This document shows positions 8,147-15,680 of a stretch of 64,000 bases of DNA, one piece after another; position 1 is the stretch's first letter, and every line of letters begins with the position of its first letter. A program made the translations under genes and the position numbers. The DNA comes from Butyrivibrio sp. (GTDB taxonomy: Bacteria; Bacillota; Clostridia; Lachnospirales; Lachnospiraceae): assembly GCA_015056575.1 (NCBI GenBank), contig SVGA01000017.1, positions 1-64,000 on the forward strand, given 5' to 3'. Under the pieces are notes generated by a model that searched no databases, was not told where the DNA came from, and saw nothing but the letters and a program-made list of their open reading frames with translations.

Positions 8147-9466
8147 TCACAGGCACTGCTCGTGCCTTTTGTTTCTTGCAGGAATTTCCAGAGTCTTTTC
8201 CTTTTTATCCCTCTGTATAGCATCATTTTTTAGATGAAGAGCTTCCAAAAGGCTGGGCTTAGCTTCCTCTTTAATCTTTTCAATGAGCCGTTCTCTCTTG
8301 GCTGTAGATGAAAAGGTCTTCTTTAGTGTGTCCACAACATTTCTCTTAACACCATGAAGCCTCTGCTGAAGTTTTGTAAGCTGATCCACCGCAAACTTAC
8401 CAAGCGTCTTGGTTATCAGGTTATCAGATTCTGTGATCTCACTTTTGAGCTTGCCTATCTCTTTTGATTCTTCTTTCCGCATGATTTCGGCAACTTCATC
8501 AATGACTGTCACACAGGCTTTGTCGTATATAATTTCGGTCACATCACTTATAAACTCATCTACAGAAGCAAGTTTTATCTCTTTCTTAAGCTTTTCATCA
8601 TCCAGCTTTTCGATATCGCAGGTAAGTTCCTGCTTCTGTTCTATAAGAGCACTGTTATTAAAAAGTAACTGAGTGTTTTCCGTCCGAAGCACCTGGTTCT
8701 TTTCGTTGATCTGACTATTGATATACTCCTGCTTCTCAAGATATTTTCTTCCGCCATATATGGGTTCCATCTCAATCTGTAGACCGTGCTCTTTGCAGAT
8801 TTCAATGAAGATTTTTCTGCATTCTGCATCGAAGCTCATCTTTCGATTGTTATATTTTCCTTCTTTTTTGTTCGGATCCGGCAGCTCAAATCCGAGCTCC
8901 CTAAGTGCCTGTTCCTGCTTTGGCTGCCTTTCGCCATACTGATTGATTACATCGAAGACATGCCTTTCATGAATGTGGGGAGTCGCCTCATCAAGATGGA
9001 GCGCCCAGTTTAAGGTATGGTAATGATCACCATACCTTTCATGGATTGTTTCAAAAAACTCCGTTGCACACTCCAGCAGCACATCCGAATCAACAGTTCC
9101 ATTGATATTACCGATCTGATACAGACTTTCTTCAGGACAGGTCTTTTTGCTTTCACGAAGCTGATCCATAGTCCTGCATCTTTCCTTATGCCTTGCTTCA
9201 ATGTTCCGCTTATTCTGACCGTCAAGGTAATCCTTGTATGCATTCTCATAGAAAATTTTCTCCACCTCAGTAAAGGAGATGCTGTCATCGTCCCTTTCAC
9301 CATGACGGACTATTTCCTGGTCAATGCAGTTCCAGTAAACATTCTCATCTGTCATTTCTTTGTTTAGTTCTTCATTTTTATCAAGATCAAACTCTCTGTC
9401 ATTATGCTTGGGATTATAACTTCCACATTTACCAGAGCGTCCGTTGTGTCTTGAACATCTCATCAT
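8147..9466 (-). CDS. MobV-type relaxase (Mob/Pre)
   Basis: A 439-residue mobilization protein. The central motif HLDEATPHIHERHV near residue 160 is the His-rich metal-binding motif III of MobV/Pre relaxases, which nick oriT for conjugative transfer. The N-terminal 150 residues hold the rest of the nickase domain; residues about 235-420 are rich in Glu, Lys and Leu and probably form a coiled coil. GGAGG lies 8 nt upstream of the start. The gene heads an operon with primase and VapE. No transfer ATPase or secretion genes accompany it, so transfer must rely on a helper. The oriT should lie in the non-coding DNA upstream. Confidence 0.88.
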   Translation of the reverse strand: MMRCSRHNGRSGKCGSYNPKHNDREFDLDKNEELNKEMTDENVYWNCIDQEIVRHGERDDDSISFTEVEKIFYENAYKDYLDGQNKRNIEARHKERCRTMDQLRESKKTCPEESLYQIGNINGTVDSDVLLECATEFFETIHERYGDHYHTLNWALHLDEATPHIHERHVFDVINQYGERQPKQEQALRELGFELPDPNKKEGKYNNRKMSFDAECRKIFIEICKEHGLQIEMEPIYGGRKYLEKQEYINSQINEKNQVLRTENTQLLFNNSALIEQKQELTCDIEKLDDEKLKKEIKLASVDEFISDVTEIIYDKACVTVIDEVAEIMRKEESKEIGKLKSEITESDNLITKTLGKFAVDQLTKLQQRLHGVKRNVVDTLKKTFSSTAKRERLIEKIKEEAKPSLLEALHLKNDAIQRDKKEKTLEIPARNKRHEQCL

Positions 9467-10283
9467 TTAAAAAACCTCCATTTGTGAAAATCATTTTTAG
9501 TTTCGCTTCTTTTAAAGAAGTTTCAGCCGGGGAGCACCGCCTTCAAAGGCATTTAAGTGCCATAAGCGACTAAAAATACTCAGTACGATGTGTCGCACAC
9601 GACCACATCTACTGGGCGGGGTTTCACCCTCGACCTGACAAAGGAGCTTCGCCCCCTTGACCCCCTTTCCGCGAAAATGCGTGCACTCATTTTCGCTGGC
9701 ATCTGCTTTTGGCAGCTGCATGCCTTTCCAAGCTTTGCTGTTTGCCCTCATCAAAGTTTGGAAAAGCAAATGTCTTTGTTCCTGCGCATGGAACAAAGTC
9801 CATAATGGGCAAATCAAAAGTCACCAGCCTGATATAGATAAACTGGTGACCATTCATTTGCTCATTATCAAAAGATAATCCGAGCTTGCTTCTTTTTGTT
9901 TCTTTCTCACTTAAGCATTTGCTTAAGGTGTCGTCTCACCGCCTGAGTTCCTGACAAGTCCTCTCTAGATCCATGTTAGCCATTTAGACTTTTTTGAGCT
10001 TTGTCGTTTTCTACCCTTGGCCCGCTCCACCTGTTGGTATCATCGCTTGGCTTCCCCGAAATAGTATTCATTTGGAACGCTCATTCACTTTTTCTATACT
10101 GATTGTCGCAAAATGAGCTTTCCCATCCCGTATATCCAAAAGGTTGGAAATTTTATCGCAACGATACTTTTTCCACTTTCTTGGAAAGAACTATTTAAGT
10201 CTCTATGCTAATTGGATGCTTACTTTATTTCAGAAAGTCGTTATACTTATAATTGATTTTTAAATGATTGGGAGATCTAAGAT
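9467..10283. other. Non-coding region between relaxase and regulator, candidate oriT
   Basis: About 800 bp with no convincing gene; short frames here lack ribosome binding sites. It holds several inverted repeats: GATGTG/CACATC around 9,580-9,605, an imperfect 19-nt-arm palindrome at 9,809-9,861, and CTTAAGC/GCTTAAG at about 9,911-9,930. Location directly upstream of a relaxase makes it the expected site of oriT and of any origin used by the primase-helicase pair. A -10 hexamer TATAAT (10,248-10,253) serves the XRE gene. Which hairpin is nicked cannot be told from sequence alone. Confidence 0.5.
9809..9861. repeat. Imperfect palindrome, candidate oriT hairpin
   Basis: Arms 9,809-9,827 and 9,843-9,861 pair at 16 of 19 positions, including a perfect GTCACCAG/CTGGTGAC inner stem and GCAAAT/ATTTGC outer stem, around a 15-nt loop. 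No T-run follows on either strand, so it is not a terminator. Confidence 0.55.
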
Positions 10284-11156
10284 ATGAGGTGCAATCTTAC
10301 TACACAGGAGAAGTTAAGAGACCTGCGTGCAAAACTTGGATACAAGCTGCAGCAGGTAGAAATGGAGTCAGGTGTTTCCAGCTCCACCATAAGCAACTAT
10401 GAAAATGATGATACGAAAGACTTTCAGGTAGGAACACTGAAAGCTTTGGCGAAATACTATAATGTATCTCTTGGTTATCTGCTTGGTCTTACTGATAATC
10501 TGACAGAGAACGGAACTCCTATTGACGAACTCCATCTTGATGATGAGACCATAAAGATCCTTAAGAGCCAAAAGCTTAACAATAGACTTTTATGTGAAAT
10601 GATCAAGCATCCTGAGTTTGAAAACCTGCTATGTGATATGGAAATATATGTGGATAACCATGCAGGTACCATGATCCATCAAGTGAACAGCTATGTGACA
10701 GGACTTAGACGCCTCATCATGGAAAAAGCAAATGTTCCGGCAGATGATATTTATATGAGGACATTTGAAAAAGCAGTGATCGATGACTCCGTATACTTTG
10801 GCGATCTGATGGAACGAAGCCTTAAAACTATCGCAAAGGATATAAGAGAAGCTCACAAAGATGATTGGGATACGGGAGATGAAGAGAGTATTGCAGATAA
10901 ATACATTGAATCAATAAAAGAACTTGCAGAAAATCTGAAGAAAGGTGATTCAACACCTACCCCAACCATAGAAAGCGAAGATGATGAAATGTCCATTGTA
11001 GATAAGGCTACAGTTATTCAGTGGGGAAAGAAACTGGATATCAATTTTGCCAAGCTATCTCCAGAAGAAACAAGAACCTTAATGAATTTAGTTACAAAAG
11101 CTTCTCGTAATCCTCTTATCAGGCAGCCTTCAAAAGGAAGAGGGAAGAAGAAATAA
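10284..11156 (+). CDS. XRE-family transcriptional regulator of the element
   Basis: A 290-residue protein, the only rightward gene of the element. Residues about 7-68 are a Cro/CI-type helix-turn-helix (EKLRDLRAKLGYKLQQVEMESGVSSSTISNYEN) ending with the usual KYYNVSLGYLLG. The rest is acidic and helical with a basic C-terminal tail. By position and family it is the likely master regulator, probably a repressor, of the replication-mobilization operon that diverges from it. GGGAGA lies about 10 nt upstream of the ATG. A -10 hexamer at 10,248-10,253 has only a poor -35. A strong terminator follows. Confidence 0.85.
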   Translation: MRCNLTTQEKLRDLRAKLGYKLQQVEMESGVSSSTISNYENDDTKDFQVGTLKALAKYYNVSLGYLLGLTDNLTENGTPIDELHLDDETIKILKSQKLNNRLLCEMIKHPEFENLLCDMEIYVDNHAGTMIHQVNSYVTGLRRLIMEKANVPADDIYMRTFEKAVIDDSVYFGDLMERSLKTIAKDIREAHKDDWDTGDEESIADKYIESIKELAENLKKGDSTPTPTIESEDDEMSIVDKATVIQWGKKLDINFAKLSPEETRTLMNLVTKASRNPLIRQPSKGRGKKK

Positions 11157-11167
11157 CTCTAAAAATG

Positions 11168-11209
11168 AACGCCATCATATCTCTCTAAATTAGATATGAT
11201 GACGTTTTT
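11168..11209. terminator. Bidirectional terminator between XRE gene and ABC operon
   Basis: Stem built from AACG-CATCATATCT and AGATATGATG-CGTT with an A-run before and T-run after; it serves the two convergent transcripts. Confidence 0.8.
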
Positions 11210-11218
11210 GTGTATAAC

Positions 11219-12442
11219 TTATCTTATTTCTGATTTACGATATATCTGATAAATAATAGGTATCATAAGACATACAATTATAGGATATGAGATAAACAAG
11301 ATTGGCAATGCGCCAAAAACCTTACTTCCAATTTCATATGTATTAAATAATCTGACTGCCACTCCTATCTGCAATAATTGATCCGGAAAAAGCCCTAGAA
11401 ATTCTGAAAGACGATCAATACCCCCGACAAATGATGGCAGAAACAATATTACAAATGGAAACGTGATTGAAATAACAGCAGATCTGGTGATTACTGACAA
11501 CAACATTTCTGCAAACAGAATAGCCAGATTACCAATATATCCACCTATGATTGTAAATAAATAGTCCTCAAAAAAGGTAATGTTATAAAGGCTCTTCCAG
11601 CCATATAGGCTAGTTTGTATAGGACAATTCCAACCACTTGTACCTAAAATGCCTAATACTACTAACGAGTATATAATTACCATTCCCCAATATACTATGG
11701 TTATCATTACAAGTCCTGCCAGTATTTTGGCTCTGATTCCTTTTCTTCTGCCCTCAGCAGTGGAAAAGAATACTGCATCAGCCTTTAGTTGATATTCTCC
11801 CGAAAAAATGCCACACACAAGAAAGCTTAAGATTAACATGGTCAACATTATAATTGTCTGCGAATATTCCAGCAAAGCTTTCCATCCATCAGCATCTTCG
11901 TAGTATAAAGGAGTATCCAACTCTTGATATTTTTCCAGAAAAAATTCTTTTTGACTGGCAGAATACCTGTCTTTAGCTTCATCCGAATTAAGCCACTCCT
12001 GAAGAGTCGAAATTCTTCTCTGATAAACATATTTAGAATCATCTACGTTTGCACCGTCAATCAAATAGTAATTGTATTCCCTAAAAGAACTGAGGGAGCT
12101 GTTAATAATATCACGTATATCAGAAAAACCTTGTTTCTTTGCATACGCTTTATTATTTTCGTGGAAATCCTTAGACTTTGCTTCGGGAGTAGCTTCAATG
12201 GCTGCATTTTCTTTTATGACTGCAGCAAATACATCTTCTGTAAGATATCCGCTCCATTCACTTTTTCGTTCTCTTAGCAATCTTACGGCTTGAAACCCAT
12301 AAGTATTATTTCCATTTTCATCTGTGTAATCCACATATCTAACAGCAAAAACACTAACTATTACCAATATTATAAAAAGAAGCAGAAGAGCAAGCTTACC
12401 TCCGGCTCTTGAAAAGATTTTCTTAATCTCAAATCTAACCAT
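11219..12442 (-). CDS. ABC-2-type transporter permease
   Basis: A 407-residue membrane protein: one N-terminal segment at about 14-35, a large extracytoplasmic domain (about 40-205), then about five further segments to the C-terminus. This is the layout of ABC-2 exporter permeases of the antibiotic or lipid export type. It overlaps the ATPase gene by 8 nt and has a good ribosome binding site (CAGGTG). It is the last gene of the sigma-membrane protein-ATPase-permease operon. The exported substrate is unknown; self-protection against a peptide antibiotic or envelope stress is plausible given the ECF sigma factor. Confidence 0.85.
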   Translation of the reverse strand: MVRFEIKKIFSRAGGKLALLLLFIILVIVSVFAVRYVDYTDENGNNTYGFQAVRLLRERKSEWSGYLTEDVFAAVIKENAAIEATPEAKSKDFHENNKAYAKKQGFSDIRDIINSSLSSFREYNYYLIDGANVDDSKYVYQRRISTLQEWLNSDEAKDRYSASQKEFFLEKYQELDTPLYYEDADGWKALLEYSQTIIMLTMLILSFLVCGIFSGEYQLKADAVFFSTAEGRRKGIRAKILAGLVMITIVYWGMVIIYSLVVLGILGTSGWNCPIQTSLYGWKSLYNITFFEDYLFTIIGGYIGNLAILFAEMLLSVITRSAVISITFPFVILFLPSFVGGIDRLSEFLGLFPDQLLQIGVAVRLFNTYEIGSKVFGALPILFISYPIIVCLMIPIIYQIYRKSEIR

Positions 12443-13316
12443 CTATGTCACCTGCTTTCTCTCCAAATTCATATAGGAACAGATCTTCCAAAGTCATTAT
12501 TTCTTCACAAGCCTCTGGGCAAGGTCTTTCTTCCGAAACTATGCGTAATTCTACTCCGCCACGAATTACTCTGCGATTGGAAACACAAAAACGATTTTGT
12601 ATTATATCAGCTTCATTTGTTGACAGCATACATTCCCATGCCTTTGCCGGGGTAGCCTCAAGCAATTCATCTGCCGTTCCCGATAATTCAATTCTGCCAT
12701 CTCTCATGAAAAAAATCTGGCTTGCCACGCTTTCGATATCTGAAACTATATGCGTTGAAAGAAGAACCAGTCTGTCCTGTGACAGTTCACTTATTAAGTT
12801 TCTAAATCGTATCCTCTCATTTGGATCAAGTCCTGCTGTAGGTTCGTCCAACACTAAAATCTTAGGATCATTTAGCATAGCTTGAGCAATGCCGACTCTT
12901 CTCTTCATTCCACCAGAAAGCTTTTTCATTTTTTTGTTTTTGCTTTTTTCCATTCCAACCTGCTGCAAAACATCATTTATACGCTTTCTTGCAAGTGCAG
13001 ATGACAGCCCCTTGATTGAGGCAATATACCTCAAATAGTCAAATACTGAAAAGTCAGGATAAAACCCAAATTCTTGTGGAAGATACCCCAGCAGCTTTCT
13101 GTATTCTCCATCCATTTCAAAAATATCTTTTCCATCACAGAAGATTTTACCTTTTGTTGGGTGTATAAGTGTGCAGATCATCCTCATAAGTGTAGTCTTT
13201 CCTGCTCCATTTACCCCCAGAAGACCATACACTCCATTATTCATTTCAAGGTTGACATTGTCTACCGCTTTAAATCCGCTATAATCCTTTTCTACACTTG
13301 ATATTACAAGTTCCAT
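12435..13316 (-). CDS. ABC transporter ATP-binding protein
   Basis: A 293-residue ATPase. Visible motifs are Walker A GVNGAGKTTL (about residue 35), Q-loop LPQEFGF, signature LSGGMKRRVGIAQ (about 135), Walker B ILVLDEPTAGLDP (about 155) and switch His in LSTHIVSD. The short C-terminal extension (about 215-293) is typical of ABC-2 exporter ATPases. It starts immediately after the membrane-protein stop codon and overlaps the permease gene by 8 nt, so the two form one exporter. Confidence 0.93.
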   Translation of the reverse strand: MELVISSVEKDYSGFKAVDNVNLEMNNGVYGLLGVNGAGKTTLMRMICTLIHPTKGKIFCDGKDIFEMDGEYRKLLGYLPQEFGFYPDFSVFDYLRYIASIKGLSSALARKRINDVLQQVGMEKSKNKKMKKLSGGMKRRVGIAQAMLNDPKILVLDEPTAGLDPNERIRFRNLISELSQDRLVLLSTHIVSDIESVASQIFFMRDGRIELSGTADELLEATPAKAWECMLSTNEADIIQNRFCVSNRRVIRGGVELRIVSEERPCPEACEEIMTLEDLFLYEFGEKAGDIDG

Positions 13317-13317
13317 A

Positions 13318-14073
13318 TCACATTTCCCCCATAAAGTTGTAAGCCAGAATTCTCCCAGAATCTTTCATAATTCTGTATATGCAGTAACATAGGTAAGAAA
13401 CCGATATTACCAACAATAATCCCCAGGCAAAACCAGATACACGAGTAAAAACATCTTCTCTCAAAACAATAAATAGCCATATTGTCATCCATAAAAGACT
13501 TACTGTAATTGACGGCACAATTCCTCTCAAAAGCCTTCCAGAAAATGCCCTGAAGCAAATACAAGATGTAATCAGCATAGGCAATAGAAACTGAACTATA
13601 AGATCCGTCATTGGCACTTCGGTAGAAGATACGCTTACAATTACAAATATAGTTAACATCATAAGATCTACTAACCCGAACACTATCATCCGGGCTGCCA
13701 TTATCTTTTGAAATGAATAATAAGACGCTCCTTCTATTTCAATTGATCTGTTACTGACATTTTTCCAAAGCTCCGGCAGCACCAGAATTATAAATATAGG
13801 CGCAAGAATTCCCATGCATCTTTCTGAATAAGGACCACTTCCTGAAACCTTAAGAAGAATCCATATAGCAAATAGCACACCAAATTGTATTAACCACCAT
13901 GTTTTTCTAATATAGAACAACTGTTGGTACATAAATTCCATCCATGATATACATCTTGAGGATTCTTCATCCCAATATGCATCTTTTGCTGTTTTTATAG
14001 TAGATAAAACAGCCTCTTCCCTGGGGATTACTGTATTATTATCATGTGAACATAACATCTTATCTAAATTCAT
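13318..14073 (-). CDS. Six-segment membrane protein linked to ECF sigma factor
   Basis: A 251-residue protein with a cytoplasmic N-terminus of about 55 residues and some six membrane segments. It overlaps the sigma-factor gene by 4 nt (ATGA) and directly precedes the ABC ATPase. I do not recognise a family with confidence. It may be an anti-sigma factor that holds the ECF sigma at the membrane, although no zinc-binding anti-sigma motif (HxxxCxxC) is visible, or it may be a second permease subunit of the exporter. The 4-nt overlap supports the first option. Confidence 0.6.
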   Translation of the reverse strand: MNLDKMLCSHDNNTVIPREEAVLSTIKTAKDAYWDEESSRCISWMEFMYQQLFYIRKTWWLIQFGVLFAIWILLKVSGSGPYSERCMGILAPIFIILVLPELWKNVSNRSIEIEGASYYSFQKIMAARMIVFGLVDLMMLTIFVIVSVSSTEVPMTDLIVQFLLPMLITSCICFRAFSGRLLRGIVPSITVSLLWMTIWLFIVLREDVFTRVSGFAWGLLLVISVSYLCYCIYRIMKDSGRILAYNFMGEM

Positions 14074-14591
14074 AGATCCTCCTTACCAAGGATACCTTTA
14101 AGCAAAGTTCGTCCTCGTTTCAAGCGGTATTTTACTAATGGAAGGCTTATACCTTCAGCCTCAGATATTTCTTCAAGTTTCATTCCAAGGAAAAAATGCA
14201 TCCAGATGACTTCCCTTATTTCCTTTGGCAGTTCCATCACTGCTGTTTCAATATCCATTTTTTCAGTAACATCACACTCAACTGGCATATTCTTAATTGT
14301 TTCTGTTAGTTCTACCTTTTGTATTTTTTGTTCAACCTTCCAATAGTCTCTACAAAGATTGCCTGCTATTGAATAAAGATAATTTACAAGCTTTCCTCTA
14401 TGGTTATATGTCTCGAAAGCCCTGAAAAACCTATAAAAAGTTTCCTGTGTCAAATCCTCTGCTTGCTGAACATCCTGAAGCCGATACTCACAATAAGAGA
14501 GAACTTTTGCGTAATACTTTCTTACAAACGCTTCAATAGCCGCTTCATCCCCAGCTCTAATTCTATGGATCAAAATCAAATCTGAATCCAT
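14070..14591 (-). CDS. ECF-type RNA polymerase sigma factor
   Basis: A 173-residue group IV sigma factor with region 2 (about 12-80, including QQAEDLTQETFYRFF) and region 4 (about 110-165, ending LPLVKYRLKRGRTLL). Regions 1 and 3 are absent, as normal for ECF factors. GGAGGAG lies 5 nt upstream of the ATG. It is the first gene of a four-gene operon with a membrane protein and an ABC exporter, so it probably responds to an envelope signal and drives its own operon. No clear ECF-type promoter motif could be assigned upstream. Confidence 0.9.
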   Translation of the reverse strand: MDSDLILIHRIRAGDEAAIEAFVRKYYAKVLSYCEYRLQDVQQAEDLTQETFYRFFRAFETYNHRGKLVNYLYSIAGNLCRDYWKVEQKIQKVELTETIKNMPVECDVTEKMDIETAVMELPKEIREVIWMHFFLGMKLEEISEAEGISLPLVKYRLKRGRTLLKGILGKEDL

Positions 14592-14673
14592 TTCATCTCC
14601 TCCAATCAGATCCTTATAATATGTATAACGATGTTGACCCTAAAAAAGATAGTACCCTTTTTAATAAATAAAA

Positions 14674-14720
14674 AAACCGTAGGATTCAGTCCGGCATAAT
14701 GGGCTGTAATTCTACGGTTT
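14674..14720 (-). terminator. Terminator of the toxin-antitoxin operon
   Basis: Minus strand stem AAACCGTAGAA/TCCTACGGTTT with a loop of about 25 nt and a run of seven T. It separates the PIN gene from the sigma-factor operon. Confidence 0.75.
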
Positions 14721-14743
14721 GCATATTCTCTTGTCCAATATTA

Positions 14744-15136
14744 TTAGTACAATTCATCAATCAGAGTTACAAGTTCATGTACTGGATAATCTTTATAATT
14801 ACGAGTGATAAGCTTAGCATTAAGGCATTTTGCCACATCAAAGAATACCCTATCCTTTTCATCGCGCATTTCCACGTAATCATTTGTTGATGGCCTTGGT
14901 TCAATATAATAGCCATGCTTCTCAACAAGAGCTATTACAGCATCTGCATCTTCAGGATTGATATTCAAATGCGGTCTGTGCAAAACATCCCGGTATTCCC
15001 TTACTATCTCAGATGACAAACCAATTTCATACTTTCCTCTGAAAACATCTTCCAAAAGCAGAACCGATTTGGCATCATCATTTTGGGATTTCAAGGCATT
15101 AACAAGTATATTAGTATCAATTACGATTTGTTGCAT
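14744..15136 (-). CDS. PIN-domain toxin
   Basis: A 130-residue PIN-domain ribonuclease-type protein. The metal-binding acids are visible as IDTNILV at the N-terminus, SSEIVREY near residue 45 and DRVFFDVA plus ITRNYKDY at the C-terminal side, matching the PIN family found as toxins of type II systems. The start at 15,136 has GGAAGGAG 5 nt upstream; the frame extends to 15,160 without support. It overlaps the antitoxin gene by 20 nt, antitoxin first, the usual order. The pair lies inside the right end of the element and probably stabilises it. Confidence 0.85.
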   Translation of the reverse strand: MQQIVIDTNILVNALKSQNDDAKSVLLLEDVFRGKYEIGLSSEIVREYRDVLHRPHLNINPEDADAVIALVEKHGYYIEPRPSTNDYVEMRDEKDRVFFDVAKCLNAKLITRNYKDYPVHELVTLIDELY

Positions 15137-15347
15137 AAAGCTCCTTCCTGGCTTCAGCAACCTCTGCCTCGACTTCGTCCTCTGTCATTGGATTTTGAGA
15201 TGTCCTCTTTCTAATCTGTCTGAATGTCTCAAGATCATTATTAGTATCCTGTGATACGCTCAGTCTATCAATCAGACTTACGATCATGTTAAAGTCTTGT
15301 TCATTAAGTGAATCCAGTTTGCGGAGTGTTTCAGCTGTAGCTGTCAT
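15117..15347 (-). CDS. Antitoxin partner of the PIN protein
   Basis: A 76-residue acidic, helical protein upstream of and overlapping the PIN gene. I recognise no DNA-binding motif; the assignment as antitoxin rests on size, charge and gene order. The start ATG at 15,347 has GAGGAG about 9 nt upstream; an in-frame GTG at 15,356 is directly against that site and less likely. Confidence 0.7.
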   Translation of the reverse strand: MTATAETLRKLDSLNEQDFNMIVSLIDRLSVSQDTNNDLETFRQIRKRTSQNPMTEDEVEAEVAEARKELYATNRN

Positions 15348-15445
15348 ATCGCTCACCTCCTCAATACGTATATCGGTTGTTACTTCTAACTGTATTATAA
15401 AATATCACTCCAGCCTTTTACAAGCCACTTCATAGAAGTGAAAAT

Positions 15446-15509
15446 ATGTGGTCTTGGAAGTGGTCTTTTTTAGAATTCTCAATATGAGAAGTGGTCTTGA
15501 AGTGGTCTT
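15446..15509 (+). repeat. Right arm-type repeat cluster (AAGTGGTCTT)
   Basis: Four copies: ATGTGGTCTT at 15,446-15,455, then exact AAGTGGTCTT at 15,458-15,467, 15,489-15,498 and 15,500-15,509. They form two pairs with 11-12 bp periods and read in the same direction as the left-end copies. Probable integrase arm-binding sites. Confidence 0.7.
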
Positions 15510-15569
15510 TTTTGAAGAGGAGAGTGCCTAAAACCTCCTTTCCATGCGGTTTTCGAAACGGGCTATTAC

Positions 15570-15591
15570 TTCGAGCCCCGTCTATCGCTCT
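15570..15591 (+). repeat. attR, 22-bp direct repeat
   Basis: Exact duplicate of 4,593-4,614, the tRNA-Gly 3' end, without the rest of the tRNA. It marks the right boundary of the element. Confidence 0.92.
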
Positions 15592-15594
15592 AAA

Positions 15595-15622
15595 AAAGGA
15601 CATCCGGTCGGATGTCCTTTTT
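15595..15622. terminator. Original tRNA-Gly terminator, displaced beyond attR
   Basis: An 11-bp stem identical to that at 76-101, with a 4-nt loop, an A-run before and T-run after. Before integration it would have followed the tRNA directly. Confidence 0.75.
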
Positions 15623-15650
15623 GCTTGTATGTAACCCCAAAACAATCCCG

Positions 15651-15669
15651 TGCCCCGCCACCGGGGCCA
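15651..15669. repeat. CCCC/GGGG hairpin element, related copy 3
   Basis: TGCCCC and GGGGCCA around a short loop, 12 nt past the stop codon of the leftward GGDEF gene. It resembles the other stop-codon-proximal elements only in its CCCC/GGGG core. Confidence 0.35.
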
Positions 15670-15680
15670 TTTTTAGCATT

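Larger units (their letters stand above)
4593..15591. mobile_element. Integrative and mobilizable element in tRNA-Gly
   Basis: About 11.0 kb bounded by a perfect 22-bp direct repeat; the left copy is part of the intact tRNA-Gly gene. Contents from left to right: tyrosine integrase, VapE-like helicase, CHC2-zinc-finger primase, MobV relaxase, non-coding region with inverted repeats, XRE regulator, ABC transporter with ECF sigma factor, PIN toxin and antitoxin. No type IV secretion or coupling-protein genes are present, so it must borrow another element's transfer machinery. Repeats of AAGTGGTCTT lie inside both ends. The cargo segment 11.2-14.6 kb is visibly more AT-rich than the flanking chromosome. 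No excisionase gene was recognised. Confidence 0.9.

Noticed and set aside
9512..9878. Overlapping open frames in the non-coding region upstream of the relaxase
   Set aside because: No ribosome binding sites, no recognisable protein, and the DNA is full of inverted repeats; better explained as transfer-origin DNA.
14592..14660. ECF-type autoregulated promoter upstream of the sigma-factor gene
   Set aside because: A TATTAT hexamer is present on the minus strand but no paired -35 of either sigma-A or ECF type at proper spacing could be assigned.
15541..15591. A second, partial tRNA gene at attR
   Set aside because: Only the last 20 nt of tRNA-Gly are present, with no upstream arms; it is the duplicated attachment site.
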